Positions 8,102-16,896 of a stretch of 64,000 nucleotides of DNA are shown here, piece by piece. This DNA comes from JADKAV01 sp963769435 (GTDB lineage Bacteria; Actinomycetota; Actinomycetes; S36-B12; UBA10799): assembly GCA_963769435.1 (NCBI GenBank), contig CAVYLN010000001.1, positions 124,001-188,000 on the forward strand, written 5' to 3'. Each line of letters starts with the position of its first letter. Within the stretch, counting starts at the first letter, position 1. The position numbers and the translations under genes are program-made. The notes under the pieces were generated by a model. That model did no database searches. It was not told where the DNA came from and saw nothing but the letters and a program-made list of their open reading frames with translations.

Positions 8102-10587
8102 TCAGGCGCCGTCCACCCCGCGCAGATCCGCAATCACCGCCGGCAGATCGTCAGCGGAAACCAGCACGTCGCGAGCCTTCGAACCCTCGCTGGGCCCCAC
8201 GACGCCGCGCACCTCGAGCAGATCCATCAGACGACCGGCCTTGGCGAACCCGACACGCAACTTCCTCTGCAGCATCGAGGTGGAGCCGAACTGCGTGCTC
8301 ACGATCAACTCTGCGGCCTGGCAGACGAGTTCCAGGTCATCGCCTATGTCGTCGTCGATGATCGCCCGCGATCCGGCGGCCTGCTCGATGTCGTCGCGAT
8401 AGGCCGGCGCCATCTGCGCCTTGCAGTGCGCCACGACGCTGCGGATCTCGTGCTCGGGGACGAACGCTCCCTGTAGCCGGATCGGCTTGCTCGCGCCCAT
8501 GGGGAGAAACAACCCGTCGCCCTGGCCGATGAGTTTCTCGGCGCCCGGTTGGTCGAGGATCACCCTGCTGTCGGTCTGGCTCGACGTCGAGAAGGCCAGC
8601 CGGGAGGGAACGTTGGCCTTGATCAGGCCCGTCACCACGTCGACGCTGGGCCGCTGCGTGGCGAGCACGAGATGGATCCCCGCCGCGCGGGCGAGTTGTG
8701 TGATGCGCACGATCGCGTCCTCCACGTCGCGCGGCGCCACCATCATCAGGTCGGCGAGTTCGTCGACGATGATCAGCAGGTACGGATAGGGCTGCAGCGT
8801 GCGGGACGTCCCGGGCGGCGGAACCACGGTTCCCGCGGCCACCGCCTTGTTGAAGTCATCGATGTGCCGGAAGCCGTAGGCCGCGAGGTCGTCGTAGCGG
8901 GTCTCCATCTCCTTGACGACCCACTGCAGGATGTCAGCGGCCTTCTTCGGGTCGGTGACGATCGGCGTGATCAGGTGCGGGATGCCTTCGTAGATGCTCA
9001 GTTCGACACGCTTCGGGTCGATCAGCACCATCCGCACCTCGTCGGGGGTGGCGCGCGACAGTACCGAGGTGATCAACGTGTTGATGCACACCGACTTTCC
9101 GGCTCCCGTGGCGCCGGCCACGAGAAGATGCGGCATCTTCGCCAGGTTGCCGCACACGTAGCCGCCCTCGACATCCTTACCCAGACCGATGAGCATCGGG
9201 TGCGAATCCGACTGTGCGACCCTGCTGCGCAGAACATCCGAGAGACTGACGTTCTCCCGGTCGGTGTTCGGGATCTCGATCCCGATGGCGGACTTGCCCG
9301 GGAATGGGCGACAGGATGCGCACCTCGGGGCTCTTGACCGCATACGAGATGTTCTTGCTGAGCGCGGTGACGCGTTCGACCTTCACGGCAGGCCCGAGTT
9401 CGACCTCGTAACGGGTCACGGTCGGACCCCGGCTGAACCCGGTGACCCGGGCGTCGACCTCGAACTGGTCCAGAACGCCGGTCAGGGCGGCGACCACCTG
9501 ATCGTTGGCGGCGGTCGCGGCCTTGTGAGGAGGGCCTGGCTTCAGCAGATCCAGCGGTGGCAGCCGATAGACGACATCCCCCGACAGGAGCAGTTGCTCG
9601 GCCATCCGCAGATCCAGCGCATCCATGTCCGCCGGATCGACCTCCACGGTCAGGTCCTGCGCCAGCGGCATCGAGGTGAGGTCGATCTGCTGGGTCGTGT
9701 CATCCTCGTCGTCCTCGGAGGTGGCTTCTGCGGAATCCGTGCGCACCGGGCTGACGAACGCCTCGTCGCCGACCAGGTCCTCGGGGACGTCCCGCGGTTG
9801 CGACGGGCGTCCCAGCCGCTGCTTGATCCTGCGAGTCGCAGCCGCCGTGTCCACCGCCGCTGCGTGGCGACGCAGATCGGCCACGGTAGTTCCTGTGGCG
9901 ATGAGGGCACCGGCCACGACGAGCAGGGCCAGGATCAGTCCAGTCAGCCAGGGGCCGAGCAATGACAGGAACGGCGTCGTCGCGATCCAGCCGGCCCAAC
10001 CTCCGCCGGAACGCATCGCGGCCTGACCATCGATGGGCTGGGCGGCGCCACCGACGACGTGCGACGAAACCGGCCGCGGCCAGCAGCACCAACAATCCAC
10101 CGAGCAACTGGTGCGCGGCGAAGCGACGCTGCGGGTGCCGCAACGTGCGCCAGGCCATCCAGGCCAGGAAGACCGGCACGAGCACGTCCAAGGAACCCAC
10201 GGCTCCGCTGACCAGGAAACTGACGGCCGGCTCGAGTCCGCCGGTTCCGCCACCCCAGACCACGGCACCCACGAGCACGGCCAACAACGCGTAGACGAGC
10301 CCGAGACCGTCGTGGCGCAGGGCCGGATCCAGGTCTCTGGCGCCATGACCGATACGGCGTACCGCGCCGCCCAGGAAATGCGCGGTACCGAACCAGGCCG
10401 CGACCAAGGCCCGCAGCACGCTCCGGACGAACGCGGCGAACCCACCCTTTCCGGCGTTCTTCTTCGCAGCCGGCTTCTTGGCGCCCGAGGACCTCGAGGA
10501 CGACTTCTTCGCGGGCGGTCTCGAGCGCGAGGAGCCGGTTTTGCCCGTGCCCCTGCCGGAGCCGCGGGTGGAGGTACGTGATGCCAT
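8102..10587 (-). CDS. ftsK: DNA translocase FtsK (reading frame broken twice)
   Basis: FtsK pumps chromosome DNA through the division septum and activates dimer resolution. Three consecutive frames encode one protein. The first (10587 to about 10050) has a Lys/Ser-rich N terminus (KKSSSRSSGAKKPAAKK) and membrane helices. The second (about 10050-9300) has another hydrophobic helix, an acidic linker and the start of the motor (SRGPTVTRYEVELGPAVK). The third (about 9300-8102) has Walker A AGATGAGKS, Walker B-like LLIIVDELADLM and the C-terminal gamma DNA-reading domain. Each switch needs one base removed. At 9297-9302 (CCCGGG), deleting one base restores SPIPGKSAIGIEIPN. The other lies around 10040-10060. 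Since ftsK is normally essential, sequence error is likelier than decay. The start may instead be at 10608. Confidence 0.88.
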
Positions 10588-10815
10588 GCGCACCAGACTA
10601 TCGGCCAATCCGGTGCAGCCCGGGTCCCCAACGGCCGCGACGGCGACCGTGTCGCGCGATCGGCGCTAGTGGCAGGACCCCCTCATGGGTGCGCTGATCG
10701 GCGATCGGGAGCCCGCATCCGGCAGCGTCCCCGGCCTTCCCGGACGCCAAAGGCGCGACGCCCGCTTCGCCGAACACCCCACAGGTATCCCCGGGGCGTG
10801 CACCGCTTCGGCGGC

Positions 10816-12483
10816 TCAGCCCTCGATCACCACGGGGACGATCATGGGCCGCCGACGGTGCTGGGCATTGACCCAACGGCCGAGGGTGCGCCTGACGATC
10901 TGGGCGAGAGCGTGCTGGTCGGTGACTCCGTCCTTGAGTGCGGCGATCAGTTTCTGCTCGATCGTCGGCACGACCTCGTCGAAGACTGCGTCGGAGTCCG
11001 CAAAGCCACGGGCGTGGATCTCCGGGCCCGCGAGGATCTTCGCCTCCACGTGATCGACGACGACCACGACCGAGATGAAGCCCTCCTCCCCCAGGATCCT
11101 CCGGTCCTTCAACGAACCCTCGGTGATGTCTCCGACGCTGGCGCCGTCGACGTAGACGTACCCGCACGGCACCTGCCCGACGATGGACGCCTTGCCATCG
11201 ATCAGATCCACCACAGTGCCATCCTGCGCGATGATGATCCGTTCGGGATCCACACCGGTCTTCTCGGCCAGCCGAGCGTTGGCGTGCAGATGACGCACCT
11301 CGCCGTGGACCGGCATCACGTTCGCCGGCGTGACCACGTTGTAGAGGTAGAGCAACTCGCCTGCGGCGGCATGACCGGAAACGTGGACGAGGGCGTTGCC
11401 TTTGTGGACCACCCGTGCCCCAGTGCCGGTGAGGCCGTTGATCACCCGGTTGACGGCGTTCTCGTTGCCCGGGATCAACGAGGAGGCCAGAACCACCGTG
11501 TCCCCGGGGCCGACGCGAATCTCGTGATCATGCGCGGCGATCCGGGACAGCACCGCCATCGGCTCACCCTGGGAGCCCGTGCAGATCAGGACGACCTGAT
11601 CATCGGGCAGTTCCGCGATGCGGTCGGCGCTGACGAGCATGTCCGCGGGCACCTGCAGGTAGCCCAACTCGCGGGCCACACCCATGTTGCGCACCATGGA
11701 CCTACCCACCAGTGCGACCTTGCGCCCGTTGTGGGCAGCGACGTCGATCACCTGCTGGATGCGGTGGACGTGACTCGCGAAACTAGCCACGATCACCCGT
11801 TTCGGAGTCGTGGCCATGACCTGCTCGAGAGCGGGCAGGATCTCCGACTCGGATGTGACGAAACCACCGACCTCGGCGTTCGTGGAGTCGACCAGGAGCA
11901 GGTCGACGCCCTCCTGCCCGAGCGTCGCCAGTGCCCGCAGATCGGTGATGCGGCCGTCGAGGGGCAACTGGTCCATCTTGAAGTCGCCGGTGTGCACCAC
12001 CCGTCCCGCGGTGGTGTCGATACACACTGCGAGGGCATCGGGGATCGAATGGTTCACCGCGAGGAAACCGACCCGGAAGGCCCCGAGCCACTCGGTGTCC
12101 CCCTCCTTGACGATGTTCAGCGGCGGCTTCTGACGGCGCTCCCGAAGTTTGGCCTCCAGCAGTGCCAGGGTGAGACGGGACCCGTAGATCGGGATGTCGG
12201 GCCGCTCCCGCAACAGGAAGGTGACCGCGCCGATGTGGTCCTCATGGCCGTGGGTCAGCACCAGCGCGACCACATCGTCGAGGCGGGAGCGCAGATAGTC
12301 GAAGTCGGGGAGGATGAGGTCGACCCCCGGCTGGGCCTCCTCCGGGAACAGGACGCCGCAGTCGACGATGAGCAACTGCCCGTCGCACTCGAACACCGTC
12401 ATGTTGCGACCGATCTCGCCCAGCCCTCCGAGCGCGACGATACGTAGCCCGCCGTCGGGAAGTGCGGGAAGCACGTCAGCCAC
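10816..12483 (-). CDS. rnj: Ribonuclease J
   Basis: A 555-residue metallo-beta-lactamase/beta-CASP nuclease with endo- and 5'-exonuclease activity in mRNA decay and rRNA maturation. Zinc motif LTHGHEDHIGA lies near residue 75, followed by HTGDFKMD, the beta-CASP LVDSTNAE and SxSGHA-like (VHVSGHAAAGE) motifs, and a C-terminal domain ending RRRPMIVPVVIEG. Length is typical. The GTG start overlaps the dapA stop by 8 bases. The dapA-rnj pair followed by ftsK is a standard actinobacterial arrangement. The 228 bases between rnj and ftsK hold nothing I can recognise. Confidence 0.95.
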   Translation of the reverse strand: MADVLPALPDGGLRIVALGGLGEIGRNMTVFECDGQLLIVDCGVLFPEEAQPGVDLILPDFDYLRSRLDDVVALVLTHGHEDHIGAVTFLLRERPDIPIYGSRLTLALLEAKLRERRQKPPLNIVKEGDTEWLGAFRVGFLAVNHSIPDALAVCIDTTAGRVVHTGDFKMDQLPLDGRITDLRALATLGQEGVDLLLVDSTNAEVGGFVTSESEILPALEQVMATTPKRVIVASFASHVHRIQQVIDVAAHNGRKVALVGRSMVRNMGVARELGYLQVPADMLVSADRIAELPDDQVVLICTGSQGEPMAVLSRIAAHDHEIRVGPGDTVVLASSLIPGNENAVNRVINGLTGTGARVVHKGNALVHVSGHAAAGELLYLYNVVTPANVMPVHGEVRHLHANARLAEKTGVDPERIIIAQDGTVVDLIDGKASIVGQVPCGYVYVDGASVGDITEGSLKDRRILGEEGFISVVVVVDHVEAKILAGPEIHARGFADSDAVFDEVVPTIEQKLIAALKDGVTDQHALAQIVRRTLGRWVNAQHRRRPMIVPVVIEG

Positions 12484-13360
12484 TGCTGGCCTCCAGCGCC
12501 GTGATCACGGCATCGACCTGTTCGGGAGTGGGTTCGATCAGCGGGGCGCGCACCACGCCGGCCGGCAGGCCCTGGCGGCGCAACGCCCCCTTCACCGTCA
12601 TGGCCGCCTGGGTGGTGAACACCGCGTCGATGGTCGGCAGCGTGGAGAAATGCAGTCGCCTCGCTGTGTCCAGGTCGCCACTGAGGAAAGCGTCACGCAT
12701 GGCCACCAGCGCAGGAGCGAGGAAGTGCCCGATCACCGAGACGAACCCTGTCGCGCCGAGGGACAGCATCGGCAGGTTCAGTGCGTCGTCGCCGGAGTAC
12801 CAGGCCAAGTCGCTGCCGGCGAGCACACGAGCCGACGCGGCGAGATCGGCCTTGGCGTCCTTCACAGCCACGATGTTCGGGTGTCCGGCCAGCGCGATCA
12901 GGGTCGGTGTGGCGATCTCCGCCGCCGACCGGCCGGGGATGTCGTAGAGCATCACCGGCAGATCAGTGGTGTCAGCCACCGCACGGAAGTGCTGCAGGAT
13001 CCCCGCCTGCGGCGGCTTGTTGTAGTAGGGCGTGACAGCTAGAAGTCCCTCGGCCCCGGCAGCGGCGGCCTGCCGGGCCAACTCCACACTGTGCGCGGTG
13101 TCGTTGGTGCCCACACCGGCGATCACCATGGCCCGGTCCCCGACCGCCGACACCACAGCCCGCACCGCCTGGGACTTCTCCTCGTCGGTGGTCGTCGACG
13201 CCTCACCCGTCGTGCCGTTGACGACCAGCGCGTCGTTGCCGATGTCGATCAGATGCGAGGCCAACTGCTCGAGACCCGCCACATCCAGGGCACCGTCGTC
13301 GCCGAAGGGCGTGACCATCGCTGTGACGACGGAACCGAAAGGCTGCTGCATGACGTCCAC
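12476..13360 (-). CDS. dapA: 4-hydroxy-tetrahydrodipicolinate synthase
   Basis: DapA condenses pyruvate with aspartate semialdehyde, the first committed step to diaminopimelate and lysine. Both products matter here because the peptidoglycan genes lie nearby. Residues visible: NGTTGE for substrate binding, MLYDIPGRS with the catalytic tyrosine, and VAVKDAKAD with the Schiff-base lysine. Length is 294 residues, normal. GTG at 13360 and ATG at 13351 (MQQPFGSV) are both possible starts; neither has a strong ribosome site. It lies 20 bases downstream of thyX. Confidence 0.94.
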   Translation of the reverse strand: MDVMQQPFGSVVTAMVTPFGDDGALDVAGLEQLASHLIDIGNDALVVNGTTGEASTTTDEEKSQAVRAVVSAVGDRAMVIAGVGTNDTAHSVELARQAAAAGAEGLLAVTPYYNKPPQAGILQHFRAVADTTDLPVMLYDIPGRSAAEIATPTLIALAGHPNIVAVKDAKADLAASARVLAGSDLAWYSGDDALNLPMLSLGATGFVSVIGHFLAPALVAMRDAFLSGDLDTARRLHFSTLPTIDAVFTTQAAMTVKGALRRQGLPAGVVRAPLIEPTPEQVDAVITALEASSG

Positions 13361-13380
13361 GCTACCCGCACATGCTCGTG

Positions 13381-14097
13381 CTACGGGGCGACCCGGCCGT
13401 TGTGCTCGAACGCAGCGTGCGTCAATGGCATGAGTTCGGCCCAGTACGACTCCATCTGCTCCGCAACCATCTCGATCTCGCGCTGCGGGAAGGACGGGAA
13501 CGCGGAGTCCTCACGTTTGGTCCGCAGCGAGAGGAAGTTCATCAGGGCCCTGGCGTTCATCGTGACGTACATGGAACTGTAGGTCGCCACCGGCAACACG
13601 CCCCGGGCAACCTCGCGTGCGACCCCGGCGTCGAGCATCGTCTGGTAGGCCTCGTACGCGCGAACACAGGAACTCCTGGTCTGTTCCACCACGATGGCAT
13701 ACTGCTCTTCGGTGCCCTCGACGAACTCGTAGGAGCCGGTCTTGCCCTGCTGAACCAGCCGGCGTTCCACCCCGGGCACGTAGAAGACGGGCCGGAGCTC
13801 CCGATAGCGGCCGCTCTCCTCGTTGTAGGAGGCCATACGGTGCCGCATGAACTCCCGGAAGACGAAGATCGGGGCGCTGACGAAGAACGTCATGGAGTTG
13901 TGCTCGAACGGCGAACCGTGCCGATCCCGCATCAGGTAGTTGATCAGCCCCTGGGACCGGCCGGCGTCGGAGTCCACGTCCTCCAGGGATTGATCTCCCT
14001 TGGTGGACACCCTCGCGGCGAAGAGCACGTCCGCATCCTGCGCGGCCGCCCGCACCAACTCGACGGTCATGTCGCTTCGGAATTCCACGTCTGACAC
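13381..14097 (-). CDS. thyX: Flavin-dependent thymidylate synthase
   Basis: ThyX makes dTMP from dUMP with FAD and methylenetetrahydrofolate. The diagnostic motif RHR-x2-S-x-N-x2-S-x-RY is present as RHRMASYNEESGRY. The N-terminal FRSDMTVELVRAAAQDADVLFAARVST and C-terminal portions match actinobacterial ThyX. I set the start at the GTG at 14097 (MSDVEFRSD), which matches family length (238 residues); the open frame extends to 14187 without homology. The thyX-dapA-rnj order is conserved in actinobacteria. Confidence 0.94.
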   Translation of the reverse strand: MSDVEFRSDMTVELVRAAAQDADVLFAARVSTKGDQSLEDVDSDAGRSQGLINYLMRDRHGSPFEHNSMTFFVSAPIFVFREFMRHRMASYNEESGRYRELRPVFYVPGVERRLVQQGKTGSYEFVEGTEEQYAIVVEQTRSSCVRAYEAYQTMLDAGVAREVARGVLPVATYSSMYVTMNARALMNFLSLRTKREDSAFPSFPQREIEMVAEQMESYWAELMPLTHAAFEHNGRVAP

Positions 14098-14158
14098 AGA
14101 CCACACTCTAGGCCGGTGACCGACGTTCACCCCCGAAGGGCGCGCTGACCGGGACGGA

Positions 14159-14521
14159 TCAGGCCTGTTGCTTCGCGACCTCGGCACGCACGTGGTCCAT
14201 GTCCAACTTCTTGACCTGGTCGATCAGATCGGCCAAGGCCGGCTCGGGCAGCGCACCGGGCTGCGCGTACAGCAGGATGCCGTCACGGAACGCCATCAAG
14301 GTCGGGATGGAACTGATCTGGGCCTGAGCCGCCAGCGCCTGCTCGGCCTCGGTGTCAACCTTGCCGAAGACGATGTCGGGGTGCTCCTCCGACAACTTCT
14401 CGAACACCGGAGCGAACATCCGGCACGGTCCGCACCATGCCGCCCAGAAGTCGACGAGCACGATCCCGTTCTCCTCGACGGTGGTGGCGAAGGTCTCCGC
14501 GGTCAGGTCTGTGGTAGCCAA
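14159..14521 (-). CDS. trxA: Thioredoxin
   Basis: A 120-residue thioredoxin with the redox site WAAWCGPCRM (cysteines near 30 and 33) and the cis-proline loop SIPTLMAF. It reduces disulfides in cytoplasmic proteins. The C terminus is slightly longer than the minimal fold (LDMDHVRAEVAKQQA). Translation starts at TTG (14519-14521) with an AGGAGA ribosome site 5-10 bases before. A strong palindrome lies directly upstream of that site. It is downstream of hisH but appears to have its own promoter. It is not adjacent to a thioredoxin reductase gene. Confidence 0.9.
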   Translation of the reverse strand: MATTDLTAETFATTVEENGIVLVDFWAAWCGPCRMFAPVFEKLSEEHPDIVFGKVDTEAEQALAAQAQISSIPTLMAFRDGILLYAQPGALPEPALADLIDQVKKLDMDHVRAEVAKQQA

Positions 14522-14532
14522 TTTTCTCTCCT

Positions 14533-14549
14533 ATACCCTCTACGGGTAT
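14533..14549. promoter_or_regulatory. Palindromic operator upstream of trxA (CsoR/RicR-like)
   Basis: ATACCC-TCTAC-GGGTAT is a perfect 6-bp inverted repeat with a 5-base spacer, ending 12 bases before the trxA start codon and abutting its ribosome site. TACCC-N5-GGGTA is the pattern bound by the CsoR/RicR/CstR family of copper or persulfide repressors in actinobacteria. No such repressor gene is in the window. The palindrome is seen directly; the regulator is inferred. Confidence 0.5.
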
Positions 14550-14588
14550 CTTCAACCGAACCGTGCAGCCAAGTATTCCCAGGTGCCG

Positions 14589-15224
14589 TCAGTTGATGGA
14601 ACGCAGCCAGTTGCCCAGCAGCGCGATCCCGGCGTCACCCGATTTCTCCGGGTGGAACTGGGTTGCCATCAGAGGACCGTTCTCCACCGCACTGATGAAC
14701 GGCTCGCCGTATTCGGTCCAGGTGAGAGCCGGGGGGTTCAGAGCGACCGTCCCGGCCTCCGGGACCACCAAGGACTTCGCCGCGTACGAGTGCACGAAGT
14801 AGAACCGCTCGTCCTCGATTCCGGCGAAGAGCACGGACTCCGAAGGTGGGGCCACCGTGTTCCAGCCCATGTGAGGCAAGATCTCGGCATCCAGCCGCTC
14901 GACCCGCCCTGGCCATTGCGCCAGTCCGGCACTGACCAGGCCGTGCTCCTGACCCGCCTCGAACATGATCTGCATCCCCACGCAGATGCCCAGCACCGGT
15001 CGCCCGCCCGCCAGTCGCCGATCGATCATGCGCTGTCCGCCGACCGCGTGCAGGCCCCGTACGCACGCCTCGAAGGCACCCACCCCAGGCACCACCAGAC
15101 CGTCACATCCGGCCGCCAGGTCCGGGTCCGCGCTCACCTGCACTCGCGCCCCGGCAGCCTCCAGAGCACGTTGTGCGGAGCGCAGATTCCCGGAGCCGTA
15201 GTCCAGGATCACCACCGACGTCAT
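14589..15224 (-). CDS. hisH: Imidazole glycerol phosphate synthase, glutaminase subunit HisH
   Basis: HisH releases ammonia from glutamine and channels it to HisF in histidine synthesis. The 211-residue class I amidotransferase shows the oxyanion PGVGAF loop, the nucleophile in GICVGMQ and the catalytic HPE in QFHPEKSG. It is the last his gene of this operon; its start overlaps the hisB stop by 4 bases. HisA/PriA and HisF, usually next, are not found; trxA follows. Confidence 0.95.
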   Translation of the reverse strand: MTSVVILDYGSGNLRSAQRALEAAGARVQVSADPDLAAGCDGLVVPGVGAFEACVRGLHAVGGQRMIDRRLAGGRPVLGICVGMQIMFEAGQEHGLVSAGLAQWPGRVERLDAEILPHMGWNTVAPPSESVLFAGIEDERFYFVHSYAAKSLVVPEAGTVALNPPALTWTEYGEPFISAVENGPLMATQFHPEKSGDAGIALLGNWLRSIN

Positions 15225-15814
15225 GAACCCAGGGTCCCCTTTGTCGACGGGATCCCGGTCAGTCGCGGATCGAACGCGGCCGCTTGACGCAGGGCGCGGG
15301 CGAAGGCCTTGAACTGGGACTCAACGATGTGATGGGCATTGCGACCCGTCTGCACTCTGACGTGCAGGGTGATGTTCGCCGTGGCCACGATCGATTCGAA
15401 GATGTGCCTCGTGAGCGTGGTGTCGTAGGTGCCGATCAGCTCGACGAGCTCCGGCTCCTCGTGGACGAGGTACGGCCGGCCGGACAGGTCCACCACACAC
15501 AATGTGAGTGCCTCGTCGAGCGGGATCATGGCGTTGCCGTAGCGGGACACACCAGCCTTGTCCCCGAGCGCCTCTCGCAGGGCCTGACCCAGCGCCAGCG
15601 AGGTGTCCTCGACGGTGTGATGGGCGTCCACCTCGAGATCGCCGCGCGTGCGCACCGTCAGATCGAGCCCGCCGTGACGGGCGACCTGGTCGAGCATGTG
15701 GTCGAAGAAGGGCACCCCGGTGTCCACCTCGGATCGCCCGGTCCCGTCGATCTCCAGTTCGACAAGGACCTCGCTCTCCTTCGTGGCCCGTTGCACACGA
15801 GCAGATCGGCTCAT
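15221..15814 (-). CDS. hisB: Imidazoleglycerol-phosphate dehydratase
   Basis: HisB removes water from imidazole glycerol phosphate. The 197-residue protein carries the paired metal-binding histidine motifs FFDHML and DAHHTVED, and the later NAHHIVESQFKA repeat. This is the monofunctional form without a histidinol-phosphatase domain, usual in actinobacteria. The start at ATG 15814 (MSRSARV) overlaps the hisC stop as ATGA, indicating translational coupling; the open frame further upstream is not conserved. Confidence 0.95.
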   Translation of the reverse strand: MSRSARVQRATKESEVLVELEIDGTGRSEVDTGVPFFDHMLDQVARHGGLDLTVRTRGDLEVDAHHTVEDTSLALGQALREALGDKAGVSRYGNAMIPLDEALTLCVVDLSGRPYLVHEEPELVELIGTYDTTLTRHIFESIVATANITLHVRVQTGRNAHHIVESQFKAFARALRQAAAFDPRLTGIPSTKGTLGS

Positions 15815-16896
15815 GATGTCTCCCTCAACTCGTCGAGTGTCGCCAGTGCATCCACAAGCGCCGTCATCTGCTCGTCGGTCCCGATCGTGACGCGCAACCA
15901 TGGCGGCAGCCCGACGTCGCGGACCAGGATTCCCCGGTCCAGCAGCCGTTGCCACGCCAGGCCCGTGTCCGTGAACGGGCCGAGCAGCACGAAATTCGCG
16001 TCCGAGGGGGCGCATCGCCATCCCATCGACGTCACGCGTCGCACGAACTCGTCGCGGGTGGTGCACAGGTGGCGGATCTGATCACCGAGCCTTGTCGCGT
16101 GCTCCACGGCCACGATGGCGGCGCTCTGGGTCAGGCTGGAGAGGTGGTAGGGCAGACGGACCAGGTGCAGCGCCTCGACCACCGCGGGATCGGCGGCCAG
16201 GTACCCCACCCTGGCGCCCGCGAACGCGAACGCCTTACTCATCGTGCGGGTGACGATCAGTCTGGGGCGGTCCTGCAGCAACGTCACCGCACTGCGCACA
16301 CCCGCGAACTCCGCATAGGCCTCGTCGACGACGACGATGCCGGTCTGTGTCCTCGCCACCTCTTCGTAGGCCGACGCGATCACGTCCGGGGACAGCGATT
16401 CACCCGTGGGGTTGTTGGGACTGCACAGGAACAGCACATCGGGCCGGTACTCGCGTATGGCCGCGACGATCTCCTCGGCGCCCAACTGCAGGTCACGCGG
16501 TACGCCGATGAAACGGGTCCCGGTGCCCCGACTGATGAGTTCATGCATGGTGTAGCCGGGCCGGAAGCCCACAGCGGTGCGATCCGGCCCACCGAACGCC
16601 TGCAGGATCTGCTGAAGGATCTCGTTGGATCCGTTGGCGGCCCACACCTGCTCGGTCTCCAGGTGCACCCCAGTCTGCTCGGCGAGGTAACCGGCAAGGG
16701 CGGCGCGCAGAGCCAGCGCGTCCCGGTCGGGGTAGCGGTTGAGACCGTTGTCGATTCGTGCGGCGATGTCCGCGATCATCTCCGGTGGCGGTGGGTACGG
16801 ATTCTCGTTCGTGTTCAGCCGGATCGGGACATCGATCTGCGGGGCACCGTAGGCACGCGCACCCACGAGTTCGGGCCGCAACGGCAGATCGCTCAC
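15811..16896 (-). CDS. hisC: Histidinol-phosphate aminotransferase
   Basis: A 361-residue fold-type I PLP aminotransferase that converts imidazole acetol phosphate to histidinol phosphate. Visible are LNTNENPYPPPP at the N terminus, NPTGESLS, VVDEAYAEFAG and the PLP lysine in TRTMSKAFAFAGARVGY. The start is the GTG at 16896 (MSDLPLRPELVG), which overlaps the hisD stop as GTGA. Position between hisD and hisB removes doubt about which aminotransferase it is. Confidence 0.95.
   Translation of the reverse strand: MSDLPLRPELVGARAYGAPQIDVPIRLNTNENPYPPPPEMIADIAARIDNGLNRYPDRDALALRAALAGYLAEQTGVHLETEQVWAANGSNEILQQILQAFGGPDRTAVGFRPGYTMHELISRGTGTRFIGVPRDLQLGAEEIVAAIREYRPDVLFLCSPNNPTGESLSPDVIASAYEEVARTQTGIVVVDEAYAEFAGVRSAVTLLQDRPRLIVTRTMSKAFAFAGARVGYLAADPAVVEALHLVRLPYHLSSLTQSAAIVAVEHATRLGDQIRHLCTTRDEFVRRVTSMGWRCAPSDANFVLLGPFTDTGLAWQRLLDRGILVRDVGLPPWLRVTIGTDEQMTALVDALATLDELRETS

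Noticed and set aside
9290..9305. Programmed +1 frameshift in ftsK at CCC-GGG-C
   Set aside because: Other broken genes show no matching slippery sequence and ftsK itself has a second break. Sequence error explains all sites more simply; kept only as a checkable alternative.
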